Shown in pieces: positions 1 through 9,398 of a DNA stretch of 64,000 nt. The first letter of the stretch is position 1. The number at the start of each line of letters is the position of its first letter. Origin of the DNA: Cenococcum geophilum 1.58 (lineage: Eukaryota; Ascomycota; Dothideomycetes; Gloniales; Gloniaceae); NCBI GenBank assembly GCA_001692895.1, contig KV748192.1, positions 868,001 through 932,000 of the forward strand. Direction: 5' to 3'. The position numbers were made by a program, and so were the translations under genes. The notes under the pieces were generated by a model. The model ran no database searches and was not told the origin of the DNA. It saw nothing but the letters and a program-made list of their open reading frames with translations.

Positions 1-1403
1 TCCGTCAGGGGACCACCACAGCAGGCTGGTGCGCGAGAGGGGCAAGCTATGCGGTCGCCAGTGCTCCGGGCAGCCCTGGCATAGTAAGAGTAGCAAGATG
101 GCTATCGTAGCTGGCTGCTGGGTCTTCTTTTCTGGGTGGCGAACGGCTGGCATGCGCCGAATAAATGACTTGATCGAAGATCCCCAAAGCTTGATTCAGC
201 CCCCGCCTCCCCCCAGGCGCATTGCGACCAGCTCCCAGCTCGCAAAAAGCTCCTCATGATGAATTGTTGCGTGTGTGTGCGAGATTTGCACATGACCGGA
301 TGCGAGGATTGGAGGATGCTGGGCCCCGGCCTTTCTTCGCTTCTTCCTGGGCCTGCTCGCCGGTCTTGAAGATCGCATCCCCCCGCCTTCTTTCTTACCA
401 CCTCTCCACTATTGCCCATCTTCATCAACCAGCATCGTTTTGTGTTGATACCTTCCTCTTGTGTCTTCCTTTGCGTTGCGGGTGTTCGTCATTTCCTGCT
501 CTTCTGGGGTTGCACGTCGATTTACTCTGCATTGCGGCTCTGCTTCGTCATCTTGGTGAGTTCCCATTCCCCTCAGGTTTTTCTTTGCTTCGCTTCAACC
601 CAATGCGACTCCACGCCTCAAGACCTTTCACCCGCCCGGCGCGCTCGGAGATGCTCCGGTCGCAGCTGCGCCGCACCCAAACACCTTCCGCCCGAAGCCC
701 GGCACCTGTTGGGATCGGTTTTGCGACGACCGTGATGCTGCAGTGTCGGCGCAACTGTCGCGTTGCAGTGCAATCCATCAATCCATCAGCCTGCACTACA
801 AGCTGTCTCCAGACAAAGGCCTCGACTATTTTGCGATTCTTGTGGCATAGCTCATGCTAATGCGTGTGATCCATTGGGTGTCACCTACTGACTGCCGTGC
901 AGATTCGCCAGTGACCTGTTCTGCTGCATCAAACGTCCCTTCACAAACCACCTCTCATTCACTAGGATAACGCGCGCACTGGAGTTCGTCTCTACAGCCT
1001 TAACTCGGATATTCTCCTTCAAATCATCCATCCAGCTCTGTTTACGATACCCACACGACTGCGGTTCTCCAGTTCTGTTCAAGCGCGCTATATCCGAACA
1101 TCTACTTTGGCATCCATCAGCAGACTTGTCATCCTTCACCGTAGTGAAGAGAGTTTCTAGTGTTGACAGCGGTACGTATTGCACCATACATCCCAATTCC
1201 ATTGTGGGGAGCGATGGCTTATCTAGGAATGAGACTAACATCTACTTGTCTTACCTTCGCAGGACCGTCAAAGAATCATTTCGACTGCAATCTTCCATTC
1301 CCCAAATCACTGTATCTTTTCCACGGCGATCTTTTCCTTTCGGCGCCTTATCTCAGCCTCATACTTCTACCTCGGTTAAAACAAACAACAAACCGCATTC
1401 ATC
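1..1403. other. Upstream region and 5' leader of the Csx1-like gene
   Basis: No convincing protein-coding gene is visible in this stretch. Long pyrimidine-rich segments from about 880 to 1400 look like a transcribed leader of the RNA-binding protein gene that starts at 1404. A good leader intron can be read at 1172-1262: donor GGTACGT, a GACTAAC branch-like sequence near 1233 and acceptor TTCGCAG. Several short open frames with ATG codons lie upstream of the main start, and they could act as upstream ORFs if the leader is as long as it appears. This is inference; RNA-seq would settle the transcription start. Confidence 0.45.
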
Positions 1404-3689
1404 ATGAGTTTCCAGAACTACGATTCCTTCCAGGGCCAGCAACCCACCGAAGAAGGCAATGCGCCTGGTGCCGGCGGCGCGCAACAGCAGCAGCCTCAGA
1501 TGGGCCAGCCTATCGAGAGCGCTGCTGGCCAGTTTCAGGGTCAAAATATGGGCGTGCCAGGTTCCGCTGGAGCAGATCAGCAGGGCGGCGACTCCAAGAC
1601 CACACTTTGGTATGCTTTTTTTTCGGCAATCCTAGCAGGAACCAGTGATTAGATCGGGGGTACACAGTGGGGGAGGCAGTTATATTTGGATGAGAAGTTT
1701 TTATCAATTTGAGAGCTAGGCTAATTGGCGCGTGTTAGGATGGGCGAGCTCGAGCCATGGATCGATGAGAACTTTGTTCGCAGCATTTGGTTCGGCATGG
1801 GCGAGCAAGTAAACGTCAAAATGATTCGCGACAAGTTCTCCGGGTAAGCGGACGAATAAAACGCGACCTCAAAAGAGGTAACGAGGTAACTGATTTTGCA
1901 ACAGGAGTAACGCCGGATATTGCTTCGTCGACTTCCCTACCCCTGCGGCTGCGGCAAAGGCATTGACGCTTAATGGCCAGCTGATCCCCAATTCCAACCG
2001 CCCCTTCAAGCTGAATTGGGCTTCTGGTGGTGGTCTTGCCGACCGAAGGTAAGCCTTCCATTTGGTTTGTTGATATTGTCTGTATGGCGTATGTCTGACC
2101 CCTCTCGTCCTTAGCCGTGATGACCGTGGCCCTGAGTACTCCATCTTCGTTGGTGATCTTGGCCCAGAGGTAAATGAATATGTTTTGGTCTCGCTGTTCC
2201 AAAACAAATTCCCGTCCTGCAAGTCGGCGAAGATCATGTCCGATCCAATCAGCGGCCTGTCCCGTGGGTACGGGTTCGTTCGCTTTGCCGATGAAAGCGA
2301 CCAACAGCGTGCCTTATCCGAAATGCAAGGTGTCTACTGCGGCAATCGCCCAATGCGCATCTCGACCGCGACGCCAAAAAACAAGAGCGGTGGTCCCGGA
2401 GGCCCCCCCGGCATGAACATACAAGCCGGTGGCCCTGTCGGAATGTACTCCATGGGCGCTCCGCCAATGGGTTACTACGGCGCACCTCAACCCATGAACC
2501 AGTTTACTGACCCAAACAACACCACCGTCTTCGTCGGTGGCCTCTCTGGATATGTCACTGAAGATGAACTGCGTTCCTTCTTCCAGGGTTTCGGCGAGAT
2601 TACCTACGTTAAGATTCCTCCAGGCAAGGGGTGCGGTTTCGTTCAGTTTGTGCAGCGACATGCCGCCGAAATGGCTATCAACCAGATGCAGGGCTACCCT
2701 ATTGGCAACTCACGCGTTCGACTAAGCTGGGGACGGAGCCAGAACAACTCCGGCCCAGCTGGCACTCCTTACCGACCTGCTCCACCACCACCCGTCTACC
2801 CCTCGATGGGCATGCCCCCGACGCATCCGTATGGTAACTTCGCTCCTATGAAGGTCAGTGCTCCCAGCCTCCAAATAACATGGTGATCGTACTCTGACTT
2901 GACCAAAGTAAGCAATCTCTTTCTCTCACTTTCACGGCGGAACTTCGTACGTCGAGCATTCAAGGTTTCCCTCTGGTTGGCTTTGTTCAATGATTTACTA
3001 CTTATGAATGCCTACATCACGACCTTTCCCCAAATTTGGTCCCCTATTTTCACCGGGTGGTAATTGCTCTCTAAAAGTTGCCATGTCATGATGCTTTTTC
3101 TGCTTTCCGTGTTGGGTGGCCTAGAGAAAATGTGTACAACAGCGGCTCAGCCGGGACGACTGCTGGCTTCTTCGGGGGATTCATTGGTTGTAGCTAGCTA
3201 GTTTCTCAGTCATGCGGATGGATCATTTGCTTTCTCTCGATCTTCTGATATGATTGCGGGCAGGCGAAGAGATCAATTTCAGAAACTTTCCATATTTCGT
3301 GCTTGACATGTCGAGTCCTTTGGCAATGCATGCCTTCTTACAGCAGCCTTTTTTCCATTTGGTTCGCCTACTGCTTCTAAAATACGCGGTTCGATTTCAG
3401 CAACACACCTCCAGTTGTTGAGGCCGGTGTGCTCCTGCGCAAGTTCAAGTTCAATGATTGCTAACTTCAATGGTCTTTCTACAGTCCCTACGCCGCTCAC
3501 GTACACCCTCCACCGATGCCTCCGATAGTTCCCACCGGGCCGCCTGGAGCTATGCCTCCTGATGCTGGCGGACCAACCGAAGGTATGCTCGTCTCTCGCA
3601 TGAACGAGTTGAGCATGGCTCAGAAGCAGGCCCGTCATGACCGCTTGGAAGCCGAATCGCGCGGTCATGATAGTGTCTTCTCTCAGTAG
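1404..3689 (+). CDS. Csx1/Nam8/TIA-1-type RNA-binding protein with three RRMs
   Basis: Exons read as 1404-1609, 1739-1843, 1905-2048 and 2115-2853, with a last exon from 3485 to the stop at 3687-3689. The N-terminus is Gln/Gly-rich and disordered. RRM1 starts near residue 68 (TTLWMGELEPWIDENFVR, then NAGYCFVDF). RRM2 starts near 160 (SIFVGDLGPEV, RGYGFVRF). RRM3 starts near 287 (TTVFVGGLSGYV, KGCGFVQF). The unusual RRM1 opening with L-W-M-G-E-L is typical of the S. pombe Csx1 / yeast Nam8-Ngr1 branch, which binds mRNA and affects mRNA stability or splicing. The last exon encodes PPDAGGPTEGMLVSRMNEL and ends SVFSQ. Its acceptor at 3484 follows a TGCTAAC branch site, but its frame does not join directly to the donor at 2854, so one or more small exons between 2854 and 3484 are missing from my model. 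Family call is firm; the 3' structure is not. Confidence 0.88.
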
Positions 3690-4433
3690 CCTTGTTCCTA
3701 CTACCCAATCCTCCCCCCTCCCCCACCCCCAATAAAAAAAAGGACAAGAAAAAGACGACCGCTGCGAGTTTTTTCTAGGCCCGCGAAATAATCTTACGGC
3801 GAAATATCTATGTCCAAAGCTCTGCGCGATAATTTCGGGCTTGCCATTTACTGACTGGTTGCTTTTGTGTGTTAGTAGGTTTCCCGCGGTTTGGATAAGG
3901 AGGGTCGTCTTCTGTTAGCATGGCGTCTGGCGCTCCCTGCTTGCCCAGCCTAAAAAGCTTTTGTATTCGCATCTGAGCGCTTATAGAGAGGTTTGTACGG
4001 ATGATTGGCGTCGTTGGACGCCTTGATTAATCTTCTCGGTCATGTATTATTTTTCTCCTTATGACGGCTTGTCAATATTAGGTGTGGCGTGGAGTGTATG
4101 CCGCGCATCGGTATGGGCACCTTCGAAGCCATTGAAGACTGGTCTAGAAAGTCAATGTATATGGCGCTTCATGGGAATGGAAATTTTCTTCCATCGCAAC
4201 TCATATTTTCTATCCTGCTGGGTTTTCAATGCTGATGTATTGATCTTGATGTCTTTTATGTTGAGGTGAGTCTGGGGCTTGCTTCCTGAAAGACGTCCTT
4301 CCAAAATGCGATGTGTGCGACTTCCGTTTTTTCACTTGAGAAGGGACTCGGACTCTATACTTTCGTCTTCCACGGCAAGACTCATGATCCTCAATCAACA
4401 ACGGAAGGCATACTTGTACTATTCCTTGCCATC
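3690..4433. other. Intergenic region, nothing recognised
   Basis: This is the 3' flank of the Csx1-like gene, with an A-rich stretch (AATAAAAAAAAGG) near 3730 that could serve as a poly(A) signal, followed by the upstream region of the next gene. Short open frames here have no recognisable domains and no conserved look. I see no RNA gene or repeat. Confidence 0.4.
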
Positions 4434-6290
4434 ATGAGATACGAATACTGGGATGTCATACTCTTCCCGGCCGAGTCTCACATCCCCATCCAAGAGTTCA
4501 GGACAGCATGCTATGTTAGTCAAGCCCAAGGTCAGTCCATTCATATTCTTCAAGTCATCTAACTCAACTTCACGGCCCTGGCTATGCTGACTCTTGAGTC
4601 GATATCACAGATGGCCGTAGGTTACCCATCTTGACATGCTTCGTTCGGTCCCTCTCTCCTTTATCTCCCTTTCGAATCTCGGTCCACTCTTGGACAAAAC
4701 CTACCCCATCATCATACGTCGAATCGAAGCGGAAGCCGGAACAGCGCGTCGTGTACACAATAAGAGTGATAATCGATGGGTTTCGAATACTGTAAGCACC
4801 CCTGATGTATGGAGTCATATTTGACTTTTAATGTCAGCGCAGGCACAACTACTTCGAGAAGAACACATCCTGGCCGCAGCAAATCCGTGAGAACCGCATG
4901 CTCCAGTACAGCTATGCCCTCCACCCCACTAACACAACTGAGGCAACGAAAACCGGCGTGACTGCGAAGGCACAAAGCCGACATTCGGCTTCCTAGACTC
5001 CGCCATCCGCGGCTCGTCCCTCCTATTCCCCGCCTTCAACCCTAGCGTACTCTCGCAAAGTTCCTGGGACGCACAAGAGAGCAACGGCCGCATCAAAGTA
5101 ATCGTAGCCGAAGAGCTGATCAGCGAATCCACATCCGGCATCGCAAAGAGCGGCGCCACCAACGATCTGATCTGCTTCTCCTTCCAGCACGCGCCCAAAG
5201 GCATGGCTCCTCCTTCCCCTCCCTCTCCCTTCCCGCATCAGCCCTCCACCAACACCCCAACCCACTAATACCCCCCGCAGACATCCTCTCGCAAGTCGGC
5301 CTCTCCTGGCCACTCCCCCCGCCGCTCCACCGCGCCTCCAGCATCCGCACTTCCACGCCCTCCGCCCTCTCCTCCCGCCGAAGCCGCGCCCCGCCACTCG
5401 GCCATGCGCACTCCCCGACTCAGAAGCCCCGGCTGCCCGACACTCGGGCCTACGACTCGCCGCTGTTCCCACACCCGCCTCTCGCCGCCGCAGTTGACCC
5501 CTTGGCTGACCCCGTCCCCGACATCGCCATGGCGCTGAGGGATGATCTGTTCGAGCAGCTTATCGAGGCGCTGGGTCCGGAGAAGGGAGGGGGGGGGCAG
5601 TTGGGGTTGGGGCTGGGGGTAACGAATGGGAATAGGACTGGGAATAGGACTGGGATTGGGGATGGAACTGGGAATGGGAATAGGACTGGAGTTGGGGGTG
5701 GGAGAACTGGGAATGGAGCTGGGAAGAGGATTGGGATTGCAACACGCCCCTCAGCAGCAGCCCTCGCCCGCACCGCATCCTACACCACCCATCTGTTCCC
5801 AGGCACCAAGCCCGCGCTGAGCGCCCACCGCTCCGTCGTTCCCTTCCTAGCCGCCGCGGACGACACCAGCATGCGCGGCCCCTCCCCTTCGTCTGCGTTC
5901 TCGAGCCTCTCGCGGCGCGAGTGCGGCGTCCGCGCGAGGAGCGGTCCTGCGGTGGGGGTCCGGTCGCGGAAGGAGGGGCGGAACATGGAGGTCGCGAGGG
6001 CAAAGGCGGAGTTTGGGGGAGGAGGAGGGATTGGAGGGGGTGGAGGGCAAGCGGGGGCTGGGGGNGGGGTTGGGGTGAGGCAGGAGCTCGTGCGCCTGTT
6101 TTCGGATGAGGTGTTGGCGGCTTTTGCGGCTATGGGCGCGGAAGGGGAGGCGGAGAGGGAGCGGGGCGAGAAGAGGAGGCGGGTGGTGGAGTCCGATGGG
6201 GATGGGGGTGGGGAGGTGTCGCCGTTGAAGAAGGTGCTGAGGGGAGGGAGGGACGAGGGGTTGAAGGTTGTGCATGAGTTGTCGGATTGA
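4434..6290 (+). CDS. Conserved ascomycete protein of unknown function, with Gly-rich low-complexity C-terminal half
   Basis: Exons read as 4434-4530, 4611-4791, 4843-5200 and 5281-6290. The start reads MRYEYWDVILFPAESHIPI and the N-terminal 200 residues look like a folded domain: conserved blocks RVVYTIRVIIDGFRI, NYFEKNTSWPQQI, TFGFLDSAIRGSS and SGATNDLICFSFQHAP. This block layout recalls the fungal DUF7918-type domain, but I cannot confirm that. The second half is Pro/Ser/Arg-rich with a GNRTG-type repeat (about 5620-5750) and a basic, acidic-patched tail ending HELSD. Two oddities: intron 3 (5201-5280) must use a GC donor (AAAG|GCATGG) because no GT is available and the frame joins perfectly, and in exon 3 the frame shifts near 4958-4977. 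Dropping the 20 nt there, which begins GT and ends AG, restores the frame; a draft-sequence indel is as likely. One N lies at about 6065. Confidence 0.62.
5600..5760 (+). repeat. G-rich degenerate tandem repeat (GGGAATAGGACT-like)
   Basis: Within the last exon of the preceding gene, short units of the type GGGAATAGGACTG and GGGATTGGGG recur in tandem. They encode a Gly/Asn/Arg/Thr low-complexity run. The plus strand carries dense runs of three or more G, so a G-quadruplex is possible. This is seen directly; its effect is unknown. Confidence 0.7.
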
Positions 6291-6916
6291 TTGTGGGTGG
6301 GCTGCGGTTGTGCAGTTCTGGGTTCTGGGAGTAGGGTTTACTTTCGGGGAATTGGTGTGGGATGGGTGCGTTGCTTTTGAGACGCTGAGAAGGGGGGTAG
6401 GTGTTTTGATGCACTTCAACTTATCTGATATCACTATACACTGGAGAAAAGATCTGTATCTGGCTGCCTTTGACACGCCTTGAGAAGTGAGAAGTCGGGC
6501 GCGATGTATATCATTAGAGACTATGTAAAGCCACTCCGAGCAATTAACGCATTACCACTACCCACCGCCAGAAAAGTAGAAGCAGAAGGAATGGCGTGTC
6601 TGTACACGTCCCCAAAAACCAAACTGGTATCTCGTATGCCCCTCACTCTGCGCACCCCGCAAAACGCCGTGCCGCACAATGCAGCAAGAAGAGACTACTC
6701 CTTCCCAATGCATTTTTATCCACTGCCAACGCCCTTCTGGCACTATTCATATCCGTATGCTCCTGCGCTTTCTCGGCCTGGAATACCACTACGTTTAAGG
6801 AAGAGCCTTGAGGCTAGAGGCCTGTCGGAGGTTTTTCGGTTTTTCGGTTTGAGGCGTCATGCGCTGGCTGACCGTTTGGGTTTTCCCTGCGCTAGTTCCG
6901 ACGCTCGAGTCGAGTT
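6291..6916. other. Convergent intergenic region
   Basis: Region between two convergent genes (unknown protein on +, zinc-ribbon protein on -). It should hold both 3' ends. No coding potential, RNA gene or repeat stands out. Confidence 0.4.
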
Positions 6917-7520
6917 CTACTTGTACGTGTGCCCGGGCGGCGGGCCTTCTCCACCGCCGCCACCACCGCCGCCGTTGTAGTCCTGCATCGGCACGGCGCC
7001 CTGCTGGTGCTGCGGGTCGCCGATCTGGGCTTGGACGTCCGGCCGGTACTTGATGTCCTGGTAGAAGTTGCAGATGTGGCAGCCGACTTCCTGCGCTGGG
7101 TGTTAGCGACCTTCACTCGTTGGTTTCATGGATTCGTTCGTTCGTTCGTTCGTTCGTTCGTCCGTTTTAACTGCTGGCTAGGGGCTGGAGGGGAATCGCT
7201 GGGCTAGCGGACGCGGGATTGTGGGAGAGGAGAGGGGAGGAGAGGACAGCTACTCACGTGCCAGGGCTTCACGGAGAACGGAATGACGGGCACGAAGCAG
7301 AAGGTGAACCATTGCCAGCGCTTGTAGACGTGGCCGCTGAGGTTGCCACAGTTCTGGCATTGCACGGTTAGATGCTCGGCGCCTTTGAGGCGGGATTGGA
7401 AGGCTGTGAGAGGGGAAAGAAAGACACATATTAGCTTTGTTCCCGGTTCCTGGTTTCTGGCCTCGCGGGGAGGGGGAGAGGGGACGTACTGTGCGAGCCG
7501 CAGGTGAAGAGGAAGAACAT
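6917..7520 (-). CDS. Small zinc-ribbon protein (zinc-ribbon_15-like)
   Basis: Minus-strand exons 7520-7490, 7403-7258 and 7090-6917 join in frame to give 116 residues. The protein starts MFFLFTCGSH, has a first Cys pair in LTVQCQNCGNLSG, an aromatic segment YKRWQWFTFCFVPVIPF and a second Cys pair in EVGCHICNFY. The tail is Gly-rich and ends PPGHTYK. Two CxxC knuckles about 38 residues apart with a hydrophobic middle fit the fungal zinc-ribbon_15 family of small proteins. The hydrophobic middle could be a buried strand pair or a membrane segment. Function of the family is not established. The 146 nt middle exon and both junctions (CACA|GTACGT and GGCAC|GTGAGT donors) are well supported by frame and by conservation of both knuckles. 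Confidence 0.82.
7129..7162 (+). repeat. (CGTT)n microsatellite in an intron
   Basis: About seven tandem copies of a CGTT/TTCG tetranucleotide lie inside the second intron of the zinc-ribbon gene (intron 7091-7257). Seen directly. Likely length-polymorphic. Confidence 0.85.
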
Positions 7521-8445
7521 AATGAATGGGCTGCTGGAGATTGATACTGTGCAGTGAGATAGGTGGTGTAGGTGGTGTAAGTGGTGCAGCTGTGGTAGCG
7601 TAATGTGGTGGTGGTTTTAATGGTGCATGGCAATGCGCGGCTTTTGGCTTGGGAGCTTGGGTGCTCAGCGATGACGAATGCGCACCCAGCCACAATTCTG
7701 TTCCCTAATTTTGCCGGTTACGGGAGGCGAGATGGACCAAACCGGCAGTGGTCATGCAGCAGGGGCAAGGGCACCCCGCAAAATGAAGGCAACCACGCTG
7801 CGGCCACACCGATCGGAACGCTGGTGGGGTTATGATGAGTGAGCTTCGTCGCATCTTAGCAATTCATATGTGAGTTCCTTGAGAGTATTCCTTTTTGGTC
7901 TCTTTTTCGGGCAGGTTTTTCTTTGACCTCCGGGATTTCTTTTGCTTGTATGGGCTTAGAATTCTTGAGAGCATGATTCATGTACGCACTGATTGGCGCC
8001 GTGTCGCTTGCTGATGTGAATGGGCAACTTCTTCGAGAGATGATATTCAGGAGCGCCTGCGATCATTGCTAATTATGCCCAAGCTCAATTGAAAGGGTTA
8101 AGTCACGAGTAGATTTTGTTCGTCTCTAGATTCGAATGGGCAAAAGGTATATTGTCAAGGCTGTACCTACTAATTCTCCCAATTCCGTGGCCGGTCTTTC
8201 TGAAAAGCAGTGGCGTGAATGAAGAAATCTGTCCAGAGCATGTCTTCGTTTATACCAATTAGTAGCCCAGAAAACACGTATCCCCTGAGTATATGGTAAT
8301 GAAAGATCGTTATCGCTATCCTTTCCTCATGATGGTGGCATGTCGTCGTGGAAGTGAGGTCATATACATTAACATGAATCCCGAAAGCCCCAAAAGCCAG
8401 AGAATTCCGAACGCTGCATTTCCACTTTTGAACGCCGTGCGCCGT
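7521..8445. other. Intergenic region, nothing recognised
   Basis: This is the upstream side of the zinc-ribbon gene plus the 3' flank of the dynein light chain gene; both lie on the minus strand. It holds only short open frames without recognisable domains. No tRNA, repeat or mobile element noticed. Confidence 0.4.
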
Positions 8446-9101
8446 TTACTGCGTTTTGAAGAGCAAAATAGCACAGTGACCTAGGTAAAAGTAGATGAAG
8501 TGCTTCGTTTCTGACAACTTTGTTCAGCCCGTGACGGTGATGTTAGAGTGATGGAATACGATGCTCTCTCACCATGGGTCACGAAACTGCCAAAGTTCCT
8601 CCCTACAATACAGTGCCAGGTAGCGCCCTTCCTACTGTCAAACTATGACATATTAGCTGGATAGTTTTGTGAAACCATCTGTTACATTCGTGAACTCACC
8701 TCCTTCTTGATATACTGTGCAATATCCTACAAAGACGAATTAGGGCTGAAGTCGATGCAATTAGAAACGAAAGATGCCTACTTTCTCAATGTTGTATTTG
8801 CTCATGGCCTCCGTAGCTGTCAAGAGCAATAAGCTTCCGTGAAAGGTTTTATCATGCTTTTGTTGGAGCCACTTACCAACTTCGATAGCCTCTTGCTGCA
8901 TTTCTTCGCTCTATTGGTTCTGTTAGCAAAAGGCAGTAGATCGAGAGGAGGATAATCACACCATGTCCGCAGACTTAATCTGGGCTACGCATGGACGTAT
9001 TAGCTTGTATGACTTGAAGAGGTTTCAAGGATATTGCAGGTCGTACCCTCGAGCTTCTCTGGCTTTTCGCCCGGCATGGCGAATTGCTTTTCGCTCGACA
9101 T
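8446..9101 (-). CDS. Dynein light chain LC8 (DYNLL/Dyn2-like)
   Basis: Seven minus-strand exons join in frame: 9101-9047, 8984-8962, 8910-8877, 8816-8782, 8726-8700, 8642-8573 and 8510-8446, giving 102 residues. The product has a fungal N-terminal extension ([18 protein letters not shown]), then the LC8 signatures [49 protein letters not shown] and [17 protein letters not shown]8 dimers bind the dynein intermediate chain and many other partners through a groove strand, and here they would act in microtubule transport and nuclear movement. Exons of 23, 27, 34 and 35 nt make the gene easy to miss in ORF-based annotation. The 102-residue length fits (human LC8 is 89; fungal copies carry a short N-terminal extension). 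Identification is firm. Confidence 0.95.
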
Positions 9102-9398
9102 GGCGAATTGGGGGCTTGGGAAATTGGCTTTAGGTTTTGCTAGTAGATAAAGAGTGAGGATGCTGACTTGGGTGTGTCTGGTCTCTGCAGTCCTTACTCT
9201 TTCCTCTCTTGTGGTTGTTGCGAGCTTCCGAATGCTCGAGGGTTCAGGCCGATAATTGACCCTGACGTTGCCGCCTGGTCTGGGCTGAACCCTCGCTTCC
9301 TTTGCCGAGAAGTTCACCCAAATTTTTCTGGCGGCCTTTCGAACTTACTCTTACCTTCGCTCTCTTCTTCCCAGGCCACAACTGAGGATTCATTCGCC
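9102..9398. promoter_or_regulatory. Divergent promoter between dynein light chain and MRD1
   Basis: The two start codons face away from each other with 297 bp between them, so both 5' leaders and core promoters must share this space. The MRD1 side is pyrimidine-rich (CTCTCTTCTTCCC) just before its ATG. I saw no clear TATA box. Confidence 0.55.

Noticed and set aside
222..860. 212-codon open frame on + and overlapping frames on -
   Set aside because: Low-complexity, leucine/serine/arginine-rich translation with no domain, in a probable leader or promoter region; GC-rich DNA leaves long frames by chance.
5023..5472. 149-codon minus-strand frame
   Set aside because: Gly/Arg-rich shadow of the real plus-strand gene whose exons join in frame.
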